From: Hyphomonadaceae bacterium BRH_c29
Lineage (GTDB): Bacteria > Pseudomonadota > Alphaproteobacteria > Caulobacterales > Hyphomonadaceae
Reading direction: 5' to 3'
Length of the DNA: 64,000 nt
Assembly (NCBI GenBank): GCA_000961695.1
Contig: LADW01000005.1
Coordinates: 46,692 to 110,691, forward strand
Of the stretch, positions 9,664 through 18,529 are shown in pieces. Under the pieces are notes generated by a model. That model saw nothing but the letters and a program-made list of their open reading frames with translations. It was not told where the DNA came from and ran no database searches. Numbering within the stretch: position 1 is the first letter of the stretch; each line of letters opens with the position of its first letter. The translations under genes were made by a program, and so were the position numbers.

Positions 9664-9732
9664 GTTCGGCCCTTGCCATTTCTCCCGCAGAAGATGACAC
9701 TGGCGTCAACTAAACCCAGGGAGGGAACGGGC

Positions 9733-10992
9733 ATGAGACCCATTATTTTCGCAGCGGCGGCACTCGCCCTTATCGCGCCGGTCGCGTGTTCTAAGAAAGC
9801 GGCCCCGGCACCCGAAGCCACCGCCCCGGCGCAGGAGGGGATCATCCAGGTCTCCGCCGAAGGCGATTTCACTGAAAACCTGCAGCTCGCCCTCATTGAG
9901 GCGAAGCCCGGCGAGACCATCATCATGCCGGAAGGCATTTTCGCCTTCACGACCGGCCTGTCGCTGGACGTCGACGGCGTCACCCTGAAAGGTGCCGGTC
10001 AGGACAAGACCATGCTCGACTTCGCCGGACAGACCGGGGCGGGCGAGGGGCTTCTGGTCACTGCCGATGATGTCGTGCTGTCGGATTTCTCGATCCGCGA
10101 CACGAAAGGCGATGGCATCAAGTCAAAGGATTCCGACCGGATTACGTATCAGTACATCACGGTGGAATGGTCCGGTGAGCCGGACGCGGGCAATGGCGCC
10201 TATGGCATCTATCCGGTCGAATCCACGGATGTGCTGGTGCAGAACTGTACCGTGCGCGGCGCCTCTGACGCGGGCATCTATGTTGGCCAGTCCGAGAACA
10301 TCATCGTGCGGGACTCGGTCGCCGAATACAATGTGGCGGGCATCGAGATCGAGAACTCGTCCTATGCCGATGTGTACGGAAATATCGCGCGCAACAATGC
10401 GGGCGGCATCCTCGTGTTCGACCTGCCGGACCTGCCCGTAATGGGCGGGCATTCGACGCGCGTCTATGACAATGACATCGTCGACAATAACACGGTGAAC
10501 TTCGCCCCGGTCGGCAATATCGTGGCCGGCGTCCCTTCCGGCACCGGCATGATCGTGATGGCGAATTCGGATGTCTATGTCATCGGCAACCGGTTCAAGG
10601 ACAATCGCACGGTTCATGTCATGCTGACGGCCTATACAGAACCGTTTACGGACGAAACCTATGGCCCCTTGCTGAATGACATCACGGTCAGCGGCAACAC
10701 GTATGAAGGCGGGCTGGATGATCCGCAGGGCATGCTGGCACCCATCGCGGCGCTGCTGGGCGGCAGTCTGCCAGCCATCGTGACCGACGGCGTGACGCGC
10801 TTCAATGGCGGGGAAGACCAGAGCGTCAATCTCGTCATCGACGAGGCGCCGGAAGTCGGCTTCATCAATCTTGGCCTTGGCGAATACCCGCTGAACCCGG
10901 CGAACCTGCGCCCCAGCATGGACCGCCCGGCGGGCACGGTCGTGGCCCAGCGCGATCCTGTCGTCCTGCCGCAGGACAACGCCCCGAAATGA
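9733..10992 (+). CDS. Parallel beta-helix lipoprotein (TIGR03805 type)
   Basis: A 419-residue lipoprotein with a signal peptide and lipobox PVAC (Cys19), followed by a Pro/Ala-rich linker. The body consists of repeated short strands typical of right-handed parallel beta-helices (for example VLVQNCTVRGASDAGIYVG, NIIVRDSVAEYNVAGIEIEN, VYGNIARNNAGGILVF), as in NosD-like and carbohydrate-binding proteins. It matches the description of the TIGR03805 family, which occurs as a pair with a TIGR03806 protein. The stop overlaps the next start as ATGA, so the two are translationally coupled. ATG at 9733 follows a purine-rich AGGGAGGG. Likely periplasmic, membrane-anchored. Function unknown. Confidence 0.85.
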   Translation: MRPIIFAAAALALIAPVACSKKAAPAPEATAPAQEGIIQVSAEGDFTENLQLALIEAKPGETIIMPEGIFAFTTGLSLDVDGVTLKGAGQDKTMLDFAGQTGAGEGLLVTADDVVLSDFSIRDTKGDGIKSKDSDRITYQYITVEWSGEPDAGNGAYGIYPVESTDVLVQNCTVRGASDAGIYVGQSENIIVRDSVAEYNVAGIEIENSSYADVYGNIARNNAGGILVFDLPDLPVMGGHSTRVYDNDIVDNNTVNFAPVGNIVAGVPSGTGMIVMANSDVYVIGNRFKDNRTVHVMLTAYTEPFTDETYGPLLNDITVSGNTYEGGLDDPQGMLAPIAALLGGSLPAIVTDGVTRFNGGEDQSVNLVIDEAPEVGFINLGLGEYPLNPANLRPSMDRPAGTVVAQRDPVVLPQDNAPK

Positions 10993-12041
10993 AACCAGCC
11001 TACCTGATTGCCTGTCTGGCCCTCGCCGCGTGCGGGGCCGGGCAGGCTGCAGACCCGAACCCCGGCCCGCGCCTTGACACCATCCTGTCAGAGACACCGG
11101 CCCCGGTGCTTTCCGACTATGGATTTTTCACGGATGCGGGCGCCGACCACCCAGCGGCACGGGTGAAGCCCTATGACCTGATCAATCCGCTCTTCTCTGA
11201 CGATGCCGACAAGCATCGCTTCGTCTATGTCCCGCCGGGCCAGACGATCAAGGCGAATGGCAGCGGTATTCCGGATTTTCCGGTTGGGACCACGCTGATC
11301 AAGACGTTTGCCTTCGCGCCGGATCTGCGCGCACCAGCGGACGGCAATTACAAGGTCGAGACACGGGTGATCATCCGCAAGGCGGATGGCTGGGCGGCGT
11401 TTCCCTATGTCTGGAATGAAGAGGGGACTGAGGCAAAATATGCGCCGACGGGCGCGCGCCGCACGATTCAGACAATCAGCCCCGGCGGGGCGCCGCTGAC
11501 CATCGCCTATGAAGTGCCCAACAAGAACCAGTGCAAGACCTGCCACCAGGCGGGCGATATGCTGGAGCCGATCGGGCCGAAATTGCGCAATCTGGACCAT
11601 AAAGGCCCGGCGGGCGTCGATCAGTTGTCTGACTGGGTGGCGGCGGGTCTGCTGGAGGCTGTGCCGCACGACCTGACCGCGACGCCCTCAGCCGCAGATG
11701 AGACCCTGCCGCTGGACGCGCGGGCGCGCGGCTATCTGGATATCAATTGCGGGCATTGCCACAAGGCAGACGGCTCGGCCTCGAATTCCGGCCTCTGGCT
11801 GACGCTGGAAGAAACCTCGCCGACACGCCTTGGCCTGAAGAAACACCCGACGGCAGCAGGGCGCGGCTCCGGCGACCGGCGCTTCGTGATCGATCCGGGC
11901 CACCCGGAAAGATCAATCCTCGCCTTCCGCATGGACTCCACCGAGCCGGGCATCGCCATGCCAGAACTGGGGCGGACTTTGCCGGACCCGGTTGGGATTG
12001 AGCTGATCAACCAGTGGATTGCGGGGATGGAGGCGGAGTAG
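10989..12041 (+). CDS. Diheme c-type cytochrome lipoprotein (TIGR03806, SO2930/HNE_0200 family)
   Basis: A 350-residue lipoprotein with lipobox LAAC (Cys15). It has two haem-c attachment motifs, CKTCH at 182-186 and CGHCH at 254-258. The N-terminal half (about 40-170) is a beta-rich module containing FSDDADKHRFVYVPPGQ, characteristic of the family. The start ATG lies inside the stop region of the beta-helix gene (ATGA overlap at 10989). TIGR03805 and TIGR03806 proteins are known to be adjacent or fused, implying one periplasmic complex; the electron donor, acceptor and substrate are unknown. Confidence 0.9.
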   Translation: MKPAYLIACLALAACGAGQAADPNPGPRLDTILSETPAPVLSDYGFFTDAGADHPAARVKPYDLINPLFSDDADKHRFVYVPPGQTIKANGSGIPDFPVGTTLIKTFAFAPDLRAPADGNYKVETRVIIRKADGWAAFPYVWNEEGTEAKYAPTGARRTIQTISPGGAPLTIAYEVPNKNQCKTCHQAGDMLEPIGPKLRNLDHKGPAGVDQLSDWVAAGLLEAVPHDLTATPSAADETLPLDARARGYLDINCGHCHKADGSASNSGLWLTLEETSPTRLGLKKHPTAAGRGSGDRRFVIDPGHPERSILAFRMDSTEPGIAMPELGRTLPDPVGIELINQWIAGMEAE

Positions 12042-12073
12042 GGGTGAACTGGGAAGAGACCGCTATCTCCCTC

Positions 12074-12178
12074 GTGTCATCCCGGCCGGAGCGCAGCGCA
12101 GAGCCGGGACCCCAGTGCGGACTCGCGGACCGGCCAACAGGGTCCCGGATAAGCCCTGCGGGCTTTCCGGGATGACAC
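12074..12178. repeat. Nested palindromic intergenic element
   Basis: Outer arms GTGTCATCCCGG (12074-12085) and CCGGGATGACAC (12167-12178) are exact inverted repeats. An inner pair, CCGGGACCC (12104-12112) and GGGTCCCGG (12140-12148), is nested inside. This is the familiar alphaproteobacterial intergenic palindrome type, here between the diheme cytochrome and ilvA. It may also end the upstream transcript. Confidence 0.85.
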
Positions 12179-12289
12179 GCCGGTAGGGACTCACTCCGCA
12201 CGCCGCGCTGACCTGACTCCCCAGCCCCGCTTGCTCTTCCAAACCCCCGGGCATAGGGTGCGCGCGCTTTCACCCCGAGGACCAAAACC

Positions 12290-13516
12290 ATGGCCGATAC
12301 GCAGCGCCCAAGCCTTCCCGTCACGCTCGATGATGTGAAAGCCGCTGCAATGATTATTGCAGGCCAGGTTATCAATACGCCGATGAGTCACTCCCGCACG
12401 CTGTCCGCACTGACGGGCGCCGAAGTGTGGGTGAAGTTCGAGAACCACCAGTACACCGCCGCCTTCAAGGAGCGCGGCGCGCTGAACAAGCTGTCCAAGC
12501 TGACCGAGGACCAGAAGAAGCGCGGCGTGATCGCGGCTTCTGCCGGCAACCATGCGCAGGGCGTGGCCTATCACGCCCGCCGCCTCGGCATCCCGGCCAC
12601 GATCGTGATGGCCGAGACGACCCCTTTCAACAAGGTGCAGCATACGCGAGACCATGGCGCCCGCGTCATCCTCGAAGGCATGATCTTCGATGAGGCGAAG
12701 GACTACGCACTGCTTCTGGCAGAGCAAGAAGGGCTGACCTTCATCCACCCGTTCGACGATGTCGACATCATCGCCGGGCAGGGGACGATTGCGCTGGAAA
12801 TGCTGGAAGCCAACCCGGATCTCGACACGCTGATCGTGCCGATCGGCGGCGGCGGCCTGATCAGCGGCATCGCGACGGCGGCCAAGGCGCTGAAGCCGGA
12901 CATCAAGGTCTTTGGCGTCGAAGCGGCGATGTACCCGTGCATGCACGCGGCGCTGAATGGCAAGACGCCCAAAATGGGCGGGGCGACCATCGCCGAGGGC
13001 ATCGCGGTGAAAGAGGTCGGTAAGATCACACGCCAGATCGCTGAACAGCTGGTCGATGACATCCTTCTGGTCGAGGAAGAGTATCTGGAGCGCGCCATCA
13101 CGCTCTATGTCGACATCGAGAAGACGATTGCCGAGGGCGCGGGCGCGGCGGGGCTTGCTGCCTTGCTGGCGCATCCGACGCGCTTCTATGGCCGGAAAGT
13201 CGGGCTCGTCCTCTGCGGCGGGAACATCGACACGCGGCTTCTGGCCTCTGTGCTGACACGGGCGCTGGTGCGCGAAAACCGGCTCGCCCGGATCCGCATC
13301 ATCGGCGACGACCGGCCGGGCCTGCTGGCGCTTGTCTCCAAGATCATCGGCGACAATGGCGCCAATATCATGGAAGTCGCGCACAACCGGATCGCGCTGG
13401 ACGTGCCAGCCAAGGGCGCCGAGTTCGACATCCTGATCGAGACGCGCGACAGCCAGCATACACAGGAAGTCATCGAAGCGCTGACGCTGGCGGGTTATCC
13501 GCCGCGCAGCATGTGA
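12290..13516 (+). CDS. ilvA: Threonine ammonia-lyase with ACT-like C-terminal domain
   Basis: A PLP enzyme deaminating threonine to 2-oxobutyrate, the entry step of isoleucine synthesis. The 408-residue protein has the PLP-lysine motif AAFKERGA (near residue 60), ASAGNHAQGVAYHA and the PLP-phosphate loop PIGGGGLISG. The last 80 or so residues (IRIIGDDRPGLLALVSKIIGDNGANIMEV) form an ACT-like regulatory domain, as in the short TIGR01127 type. It could also be catabolic (TdcB-like), since a full two-ACT IlvA tail is absent. No operon partner is apparent. Confidence 0.93.
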   Translation: MADTQRPSLPVTLDDVKAAAMIIAGQVINTPMSHSRTLSALTGAEVWVKFENHQYTAAFKERGALNKLSKLTEDQKKRGVIAASAGNHAQGVAYHARRLGIPATIVMAETTPFNKVQHTRDHGARVILEGMIFDEAKDYALLLAEQEGLTFIHPFDDVDIIAGQGTIALEMLEANPDLDTLIVPIGGGGLISGIATAAKALKPDIKVFGVEAAMYPCMHAALNGKTPKMGGATIAEGIAVKEVGKITRQIAEQLVDDILLVEEEYLERAITLYVDIEKTIAEGAGAAGLAALLAHPTRFYGRKVGLVLCGGNIDTRLLASVLTRALVRENRLARIRIIGDDRPGLLALVSKIIGDNGANIMEVAHNRIALDVPAKGAEFDILIETRDSQHTQEVIEALTLAGYPPRSM

Positions 13517-13623
13517 AATCCGTAATGTGGCAGGCTGACCCGGGCGGGTGACACCCGTCCGGAAGCGGCTTAAACCGCCCAGCAAACCTGACCAGACCGA
13601 GAAGCCGAAACGGAGCCTCCCAG

Positions 13624-14511
13624 ATGAAGCGCATCCTCGCACTTGCTGCCAGCGCAGCTCTTACCCTGATCGCCGCCTGTACGGGCCAGAAAGCGGCCCC
13701 GGCTGACGTGGACGCCGTGTTCGCCCAGCACCTGCCGTGGAATCCGGATGCCAAGGGCGTCCAGACCGACCCGGATAGCGGCCTGCAATGGATCGTCATC
13801 AAGCAGGGCGACGGCAAGGGCGAGAGCCCTGGCGTCAGCGATCTGGTCCGCGTGAACTATGACGGACGCACCGCCGAAGGTGCCAAGTTCGACTCTTCCT
13901 TTGATCGCGGCAAGCCCTCCGCGTTCCGCCTGAACCAGGTGATCCCCGGCTGGACCATCGGCCTGCAGAAGATGCACAAGGGCGATCGGTTCCTGTTCTA
14001 CGTTCCCAACAAGCTTGCCTATGGCAATGCCAATCGCGGCTCGGTCATCAAGGCCGGTGACGATCTCGTTTTCTTCGTCGACATGCTCGACGTGCTGGCG
14101 GCGAGACCGTCCGATACAGCCGCCTGGGCGAAGTACACGCCTTGGAATCCGGACTCGCCAGACGTGAAGAAGACCGATTCCGGCTTGCAATATGTCGTGC
14201 TGAACAGCGGCGATGCGAACGGCGCGAGCCCGGTCAACGGCCAGGAAGTGGTCGTCTATTATGAAGGCCGCCTCGCCGCGACAGGCGAGATGTTCGACAG
14301 CGCCTATGAGCGCGGTTCGCCGGAAATCTTCCCGTCAGACCGCCTGATCCGCGGCTGGGTCGAAGCGCTGGGCATGATGAAGCCGGGCGACCATTGGCTG
14401 CTCTACATTCCGGCCGATCTTGCCTATGGCAAGAAAGGCACGCCGGGCGGCCCGATCCCGCCGGACGCGGATATCGTCTTCGAGGTCGAGCTGGCGGACG
14501 TGCTGAACTAG
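13624..14511 (+). CDS. Tandem FKBP-type peptidyl-prolyl isomerase lipoprotein
   Basis: A 295-residue lipoprotein (lipobox IAAC, Cys19) with two FKBP domains that look like an internal duplication: both begin with a PWNPD...DSGLQ segment (near residues 39 and 178). Domain 1 has VRVNYDGRTAEGAKFDSS and VIPGWTIGLQKMHKGD; domain 2 has VVVYYEGRLAATGEMFDSA, LIRGWVEALGMMKPGD and ADLAYG. The second matches the usual FKBP consensus better. It probably assists folding of periplasmic proteins. It converges with the caspase-like gene, leaving seven bases between stops. Confidence 0.93.
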   Translation: MKRILALAASAALTLIAACTGQKAAPADVDAVFAQHLPWNPDAKGVQTDPDSGLQWIVIKQGDGKGESPGVSDLVRVNYDGRTAEGAKFDSSFDRGKPSAFRLNQVIPGWTIGLQKMHKGDRFLFYVPNKLAYGNANRGSVIKAGDDLVFFVDMLDVLAARPSDTAAWAKYTPWNPDSPDVKKTDSGLQYVVLNSGDANGASPVNGQEVVVYYEGRLAATGEMFDSAYERGSPEIFPSDRLIRGWVEALGMMKPGDHWLLYIPADLAYGKKGTPGGPIPPDADIVFEVELADVLN

Positions 14512-14518
14512 GGCCTGT

Positions 14519-16087
14519 CTAGGCGGGCTCGACGTCTGCGCGGAAGAAGATTGGTAGCTGGACGGACGACTGGAACCAGGGCAGCTGGTAGCCAGATGTG
14601 GCGGCATTGACGTCACTGCTGACCTGAAACATCACCGTGTTGATGTCGATCCGGTCTTGAGACTGAACGCGCTTTGCAAAGGCGTCGGCAAAGACGGATG
14701 GGCCATATGTATCAGGCCGGGTGGTGCCGGGCTTGTCAGCATAGGCGATCACGACATTGGCGTCTGAGGTGTAGTCCGCAAAGCCCGGCTCGATGCCTTT
14801 GGCCTCCATTGGGGAGTCATATCTTCGGCCGCAATCGACCAGCAGGATGATCGCCTGTGCGGCGGAGTCCTCCAGAAACTCGACCGCTTTGCGCAGCTCG
14901 ATCGCATTCTCGATGATGTCTTCCGGTGTGCGGGGCAGGGGGCCGTTGGGGATCAGGTAGTTGTCCTGTCCGGAAAGGGATGCTCCGTACCCGGCGAAGT
15001 ACACCACGCCGACGCTGGCCGGGCCAGCGGCATTCAGGGCCGCCTTCAGAGCGACCAGATTGGCGTGGAAGCCATTGTGATCGGCATTCTGAACGTGCTG
15101 TGCAACATAACCACTTTCGCTGAGCGCCTGGCGGACCTTTTCCCCGTCCTCGTGCGTGACCGGCAGGCCGTAGCTACCGTTTTCGGCATAGTCGTTGGAA
15201 AAGACCAGCGCGACACGCAAGGGATGCTGGCTGACTGCGCCGAGGGGGCCGTCTCCCGGCTGGCGGGTCCACGATCCGATCTTGATGTCTGACGAGCGCC
15301 GCTGCAGGCGGGAAAGGTTCATGGGTTCCTGGCGTTGCAGCGTCATTTCCAACACGTCGAGGCGAACCTGCTCGAACATGTCCCGCACCGTGACGGCGGG
15401 TTCCATGAGCCGGGTGCCGAGCGATGTCGCGTACGGCCCGTTGCCGGCATCGGCGCGTCCGTCGCTGGCCGTTTCGCCTTCCCATGTGGCGAAGGACAGG
15501 AACATGTTGCGCTCGGTCGCACCGCCAGCTGTGCGCCGCAGGCCCCGGAACGACTCACCCACGCCCAGCGCCCGCTGAGCTTCCGGAAGTTTCAGCACAT
15601 TGCGGCAGGCGTCGATGGCCACGACGCTGGGGGCTTCGAGTGCCGTCAGCTTGTCCATCAGCCAGTCGAGCGAAATGGAATCGTCCCATAGCGCCTCGTC
15701 CAGTACGTCGGCGTCTTCCACGGGGATGAGGTAATTGCCCTGGTTCTCACGCGCGGCGCCATGGCCGGAATAATAGAAGAAGCCGACCGCTTCCGGCCCG
15801 TCCGCTTCAAGCCGGTCTGCAAGTTCGCGGATGGCGCGCATCATGGAAGAGCGGTCGGCATCGCGCACCACGTCGCCGGTCACGAGTTCAAAGCCGCAAT
15901 TCCGGATCGCATCAGACACAAGCAGCGCATCATTCACCGGATTGGCGAGCGTGCCGATGCCTGCGGAATAGGCGGCGTTCCCGATGATCAGGGCGTGGCG
16001 AGGCTTGTCCGATGCATCCTCAGCCCGTCCGGGCCAGGGCATGGCGGCAGCGCCTCCGAGCAACAGCATATGCCGACGATTCAGCAT
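14519..16087 (-). CDS. Double caspase-domain (peptidase C14-like) exported protein
   Basis: A 522-residue protein starting MLNRRHMLLLGG, a signal sequence with a twin-arginine flavour, cleaved near AMPWPGRA. Caspase-like domain 1 (about 28-270) opens HALIIGNAAY and keeps the His-Cys dyad: His109 in YYSGHG and Cys161 in AIDACRN. Domain 2 (about 289-515) opens RVALVFSNDY. Its His position is Tyr367 (YFAGYG), while Cys419 remains in LLVDCG, so it is probably a non-catalytic pseudo-caspase. The ATG at 16087 is chosen because it begins the signal sequence. Metacaspase-like proteins cut after basic residues; the substrate here is unknown. Confidence 0.92.
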   Translation of the reverse strand: MLNRRHMLLLGGAAAMPWPGRAEDASDKPRHALIIGNAAYSAGIGTLANPVNDALLVSDAIRNCGFELVTGDVVRDADRSSMMRAIRELADRLEADGPEAVGFFYYSGHGAARENQGNYLIPVEDADVLDEALWDDSISLDWLMDKLTALEAPSVVAIDACRNVLKLPEAQRALGVGESFRGLRRTAGGATERNMFLSFATWEGETASDGRADAGNGPYATSLGTRLMEPAVTVRDMFEQVRLDVLEMTLQRQEPMNLSRLQRRSSDIKIGSWTRQPGDGPLGAVSQHPLRVALVFSNDYAENGSYGLPVTHEDGEKVRQALSESGYVAQHVQNADHNGFHANLVALKAALNAAGPASVGVVYFAGYGASLSGQDNYLIPNGPLPRTPEDIIENAIELRKAVEFLEDSAAQAIILLVDCGRRYDSPMEAKGIEPGFADYTSDANVVIAYADKPGTTRPDTYGPSVFADAFAKRVQSQDRIDINTVMFQVSSDVNAATSGYQLPWFQSSVQLPIFFRADVEPA

Positions 16088-16220
16088 GGAAAACCTCTCA
16101 GGCAGATCGTGCCCGGATGGTGCCCGAAGCGGTCCGATCAAGTCAATGCACGGCACTGCAGGCTTGCCTCCCGCGTGCCGGGCTGACAGGAAGAACCGGT
16201 ATTATTTCAAGGGGAATATT

Positions 16221-17009
16221 GTGGGAATTAATGGTGACACGCTGGCGCGGATCGCGCTCGATGCCGGCAAGCTGATCATGGATATCTATGAGGGCGATTT
16301 CGACTTCACGAAGAAGGGCGACGATTCCCCGGTCACGCTGGCAGACGAGAAGGCCGAGGCGCTGATCCTTGCCGCGCTGGCCGAAGCCGATCCGGATCTC
16401 AAGGTGATTGCCGAGGAGGCCATGGCCGCCGGCCAGATGCCGGAGCATGGCGCCCGCTTTGCCCTTGTCGATCCGCTCGACGGGACCAAGGAGTTCATCA
16501 ACAAGAATGGCGAGTTCACGGTGAACATAGCCATTATCGAGCATGGCCGCCCGGTCATGGGCGTTGTTTATGCGCCGGCGCTGTCGCGCCTGTTCGTGGC
16601 TGAGACGCACAATTCGGCCTGGCAGGCCAGCGCGGCCCCCGGCGCCGCTGTTCCGGCGGAGCGCCAGAGGCTGCGTATCCGCAAGGCGCCGGACGAGGGG
16701 CTGACGGCGGTCGCCTCGAAATCCCACCGCACGCCGGAAACCGATGCGTTTCTGGAGAAATTCCAGGTTGCCGGGCTTAAGGGGGCTGGGTCTTCGCTGA
16801 AATTCTGCCTGATTGCGGCAGGTGAAGCCGATCTCTATCCGCGCATGGGCCGCACCATGGAATGGGACACCGCTGCCGGTCAGGCCGTGGTCGAGGCGGC
16901 AGGCGGCCGTGTGCTGATGGAAGACGGCGCTCCGCTGCTCTATGGCAAGCGCGAGCGCGGCTATGACAATCCGTATTTTATTGTGTATGGCGGCGTGTCT
17001 CCGGCCTGA
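16221..17009 (+). CDS. cysQ: 3'(2'),5'-bisphosphate nucleotidase
   Basis: CysQ removes a phosphate from PAP/PAPS-type nucleotides, recycling the by-product of sulfate assimilation; it is a Mg-dependent enzyme of the inositol monophosphatase fold. The 262-residue protein shows the metal-binding motifs IAEEAM and VDPLDGTKEFI and the C-terminal MEWDTAAGQAVVEAAGG. GTG at 16221 is the start, with AAGGGGA at 16209-16215; upstream Met codons lie in the divergent caspase gene. It is followed 72 bases later by glmM on the same strand. Confidence 0.93.
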   Translation: MGINGDTLARIALDAGKLIMDIYEGDFDFTKKGDDSPVTLADEKAEALILAALAEADPDLKVIAEEAMAAGQMPEHGARFALVDPLDGTKEFINKNGEFTVNIAIIEHGRPVMGVVYAPALSRLFVAETHNSAWQASAAPGAAVPAERQRLRIRKAPDEGLTAVASKSHRTPETDAFLEKFQVAGLKGAGSSLKFCLIAAGEADLYPRMGRTMEWDTAAGQAVVEAAGGRVLMEDGAPLLYGKRERGYDNPYFIVYGGVSPA

Positions 17010-17081
17010 CATAATCCTGCCACGGTACGGTATCCTTTTCTCCAGCTTTTCCTGCGACCAAAGCCGCCAGGGAGTTATTTC

Positions 17082-18422
17082 ATGGCACGCCAGTTCTTCG
17101 GCACGGACGGTATCCGGGGCCGCATCAATCAGAAGCCGATGACGGTGGAGACGGCGCTGCGCCTGTCCATCGCGGCGGCGCGGACGTTTGCCTCAGAAGG
17201 CGGACGCGACGTGATTGTCGGGCGTGACACGCGACGGTCGGGTGAGATGCTCGAGGCTGCACTGGTGGCAGGCCTTGCCAGCATGGGCCTGACGCCGGTC
17301 TGCATCGGTGTCGTGCCGACCCCGGCGGTCGCGCTGCTGACGCGTGAGACCGGCGCCGCCTTTGGCGTGATGGTCACCGCCTCGCACAACAAGTATCAGG
17401 ACAATGGGCTCAAACTGTTCAGCCCGGATGGGGTGAAGTTCACCGACGAGGTCGAGGAACAGCTCGAAACGGCCATGTTCGATGCCTTCGAGGGCAGCTA
17501 TGCCGCGCCGGAGGAGGTTTGCCGCCCGCGCGAGTTGGATGGTGCAGGGCGGCGATATGTCGACCGATGCCTCGAAACCGTGGATCCGGCGGTCGACTTC
17601 TCGAAACTCAACATCGTGCTCGATTGCGCTCATGGCGCGGCCTATCGCGCGGCGCCGGATGCGCTGAGGCGGCTCGGCTGCAATGTCACCGTGATCGGCG
17701 TGTCGCCCGATGGCGTGAACATCAATGCCGGGGTCGGCTCGACCGATATCAAAGCGCTGACGCAAGCGGTGGTCGACAGCAAGGCCCATATCGGGATTGC
17801 CTTCGATGGCGACGCAGACCGGCTGATCGTGGTCGATGAACTGGGGCGGGAAGTCGACGGCGACCAGGTGATGGGGCTGATCGCGACGGAGCTCTATCAT
17901 ACCGGGCGCCTCAAGGGCGGCGGCATGGTGGCCACCGTGATGTCGAACATGGGGCTGGCGGAATACCTGAAAGGCCTCGGCCTGACGCTGGCGCGCACCA
18001 AAGTCGGCGACCGCTATGTGGCCGAGCATATGCGGACGCATGGCTTCAATCTGGGCGGCGAGCAGTCTGGCCATATCATCCTGTCGGACGTGTCGACCAC
18101 GGGCGATGGACTGCTGGCGGCACTGCAGGTTCTCAGCGTTCTGGCGCGCACCGGCAAGAAGGCATCCGTCCTCGGACATGTGTTCGATCCGGCTCCACAG
18201 GAACTGGTGAACATTCGCTATGCCGGCACCAATCCGCTGGAGACGCCGCGGGTGAAGGTCGCCATGGCGGAGGCCGAAGCGATGATGGGAGAGAAGGGGC
18301 GCCTTGTCGTGCGCAAGTCGGGCACCGAGCCGCTGATCCGGGTCATGGCCGAAGCGCTGGACGAGGCCATGATGAAGACGGCTCTCAACGCTGTTGTGGA
18401 GGCCGTTCAGGCCGAGGCCTGA
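17082..18422 (+). CDS. glmM: Phosphoglucosamine mutase
   Basis: GlmM converts glucosamine-6-phosphate to glucosamine-1-phosphate for UDP-GlcNAc, the precursor of peptidoglycan and lipid A. The 446-residue protein begins ARQFFGTDGIRGRIN. It has the phosphoserine loop TASHNKYQDNG, the Mg loop FDGDADR, the sugar-binding GGEQSGH and the phosphate-binding VRKSGTEPLIRVM, all in the family order. ATG at 17082 follows CAGGGAG. Confidence 0.97.
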   Translation: MARQFFGTDGIRGRINQKPMTVETALRLSIAAARTFASEGGRDVIVGRDTRRSGEMLEAALVAGLASMGLTPVCIGVVPTPAVALLTRETGAAFGVMVTASHNKYQDNGLKLFSPDGVKFTDEVEEQLETAMFDAFEGSYAAPEEVCRPRELDGAGRRYVDRCLETVDPAVDFSKLNIVLDCAHGAAYRAAPDALRRLGCNVTVIGVSPDGVNINAGVGSTDIKALTQAVVDSKAHIGIAFDGDADRLIVVDELGREVDGDQVMGLIATELYHTGRLKGGGMVATVMSNMGLAEYLKGLGLTLARTKVGDRYVAEHMRTHGFNLGGEQSGHIILSDVSTTGDGLLAALQVLSVLARTGKKASVLGHVFDPAPQELVNIRYAGTNPLETPRVKVAMAEAEAMMGEKGRLVVRKSGTEPLIRVMAEALDEAMMKTALNAVVEAVQAEA

Positions 18423-18529
18423 GAGGGCCTGTCGCTGGAAGCCCCCCTTTCGCTGGGGAACGAATTGCCTCTCCCGCCTGATGGCTTATGATCTGCCGCA
18501 ATCATAACAGATTTAGGGAGAAACAACGC

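Noticed and set aside
12191..13642. 483-codon minus-strand frame opposite ilvA
   Set aside because: Shadow of ilvA with a low-complexity His/Arg/Asp-rich translation and no start signal.
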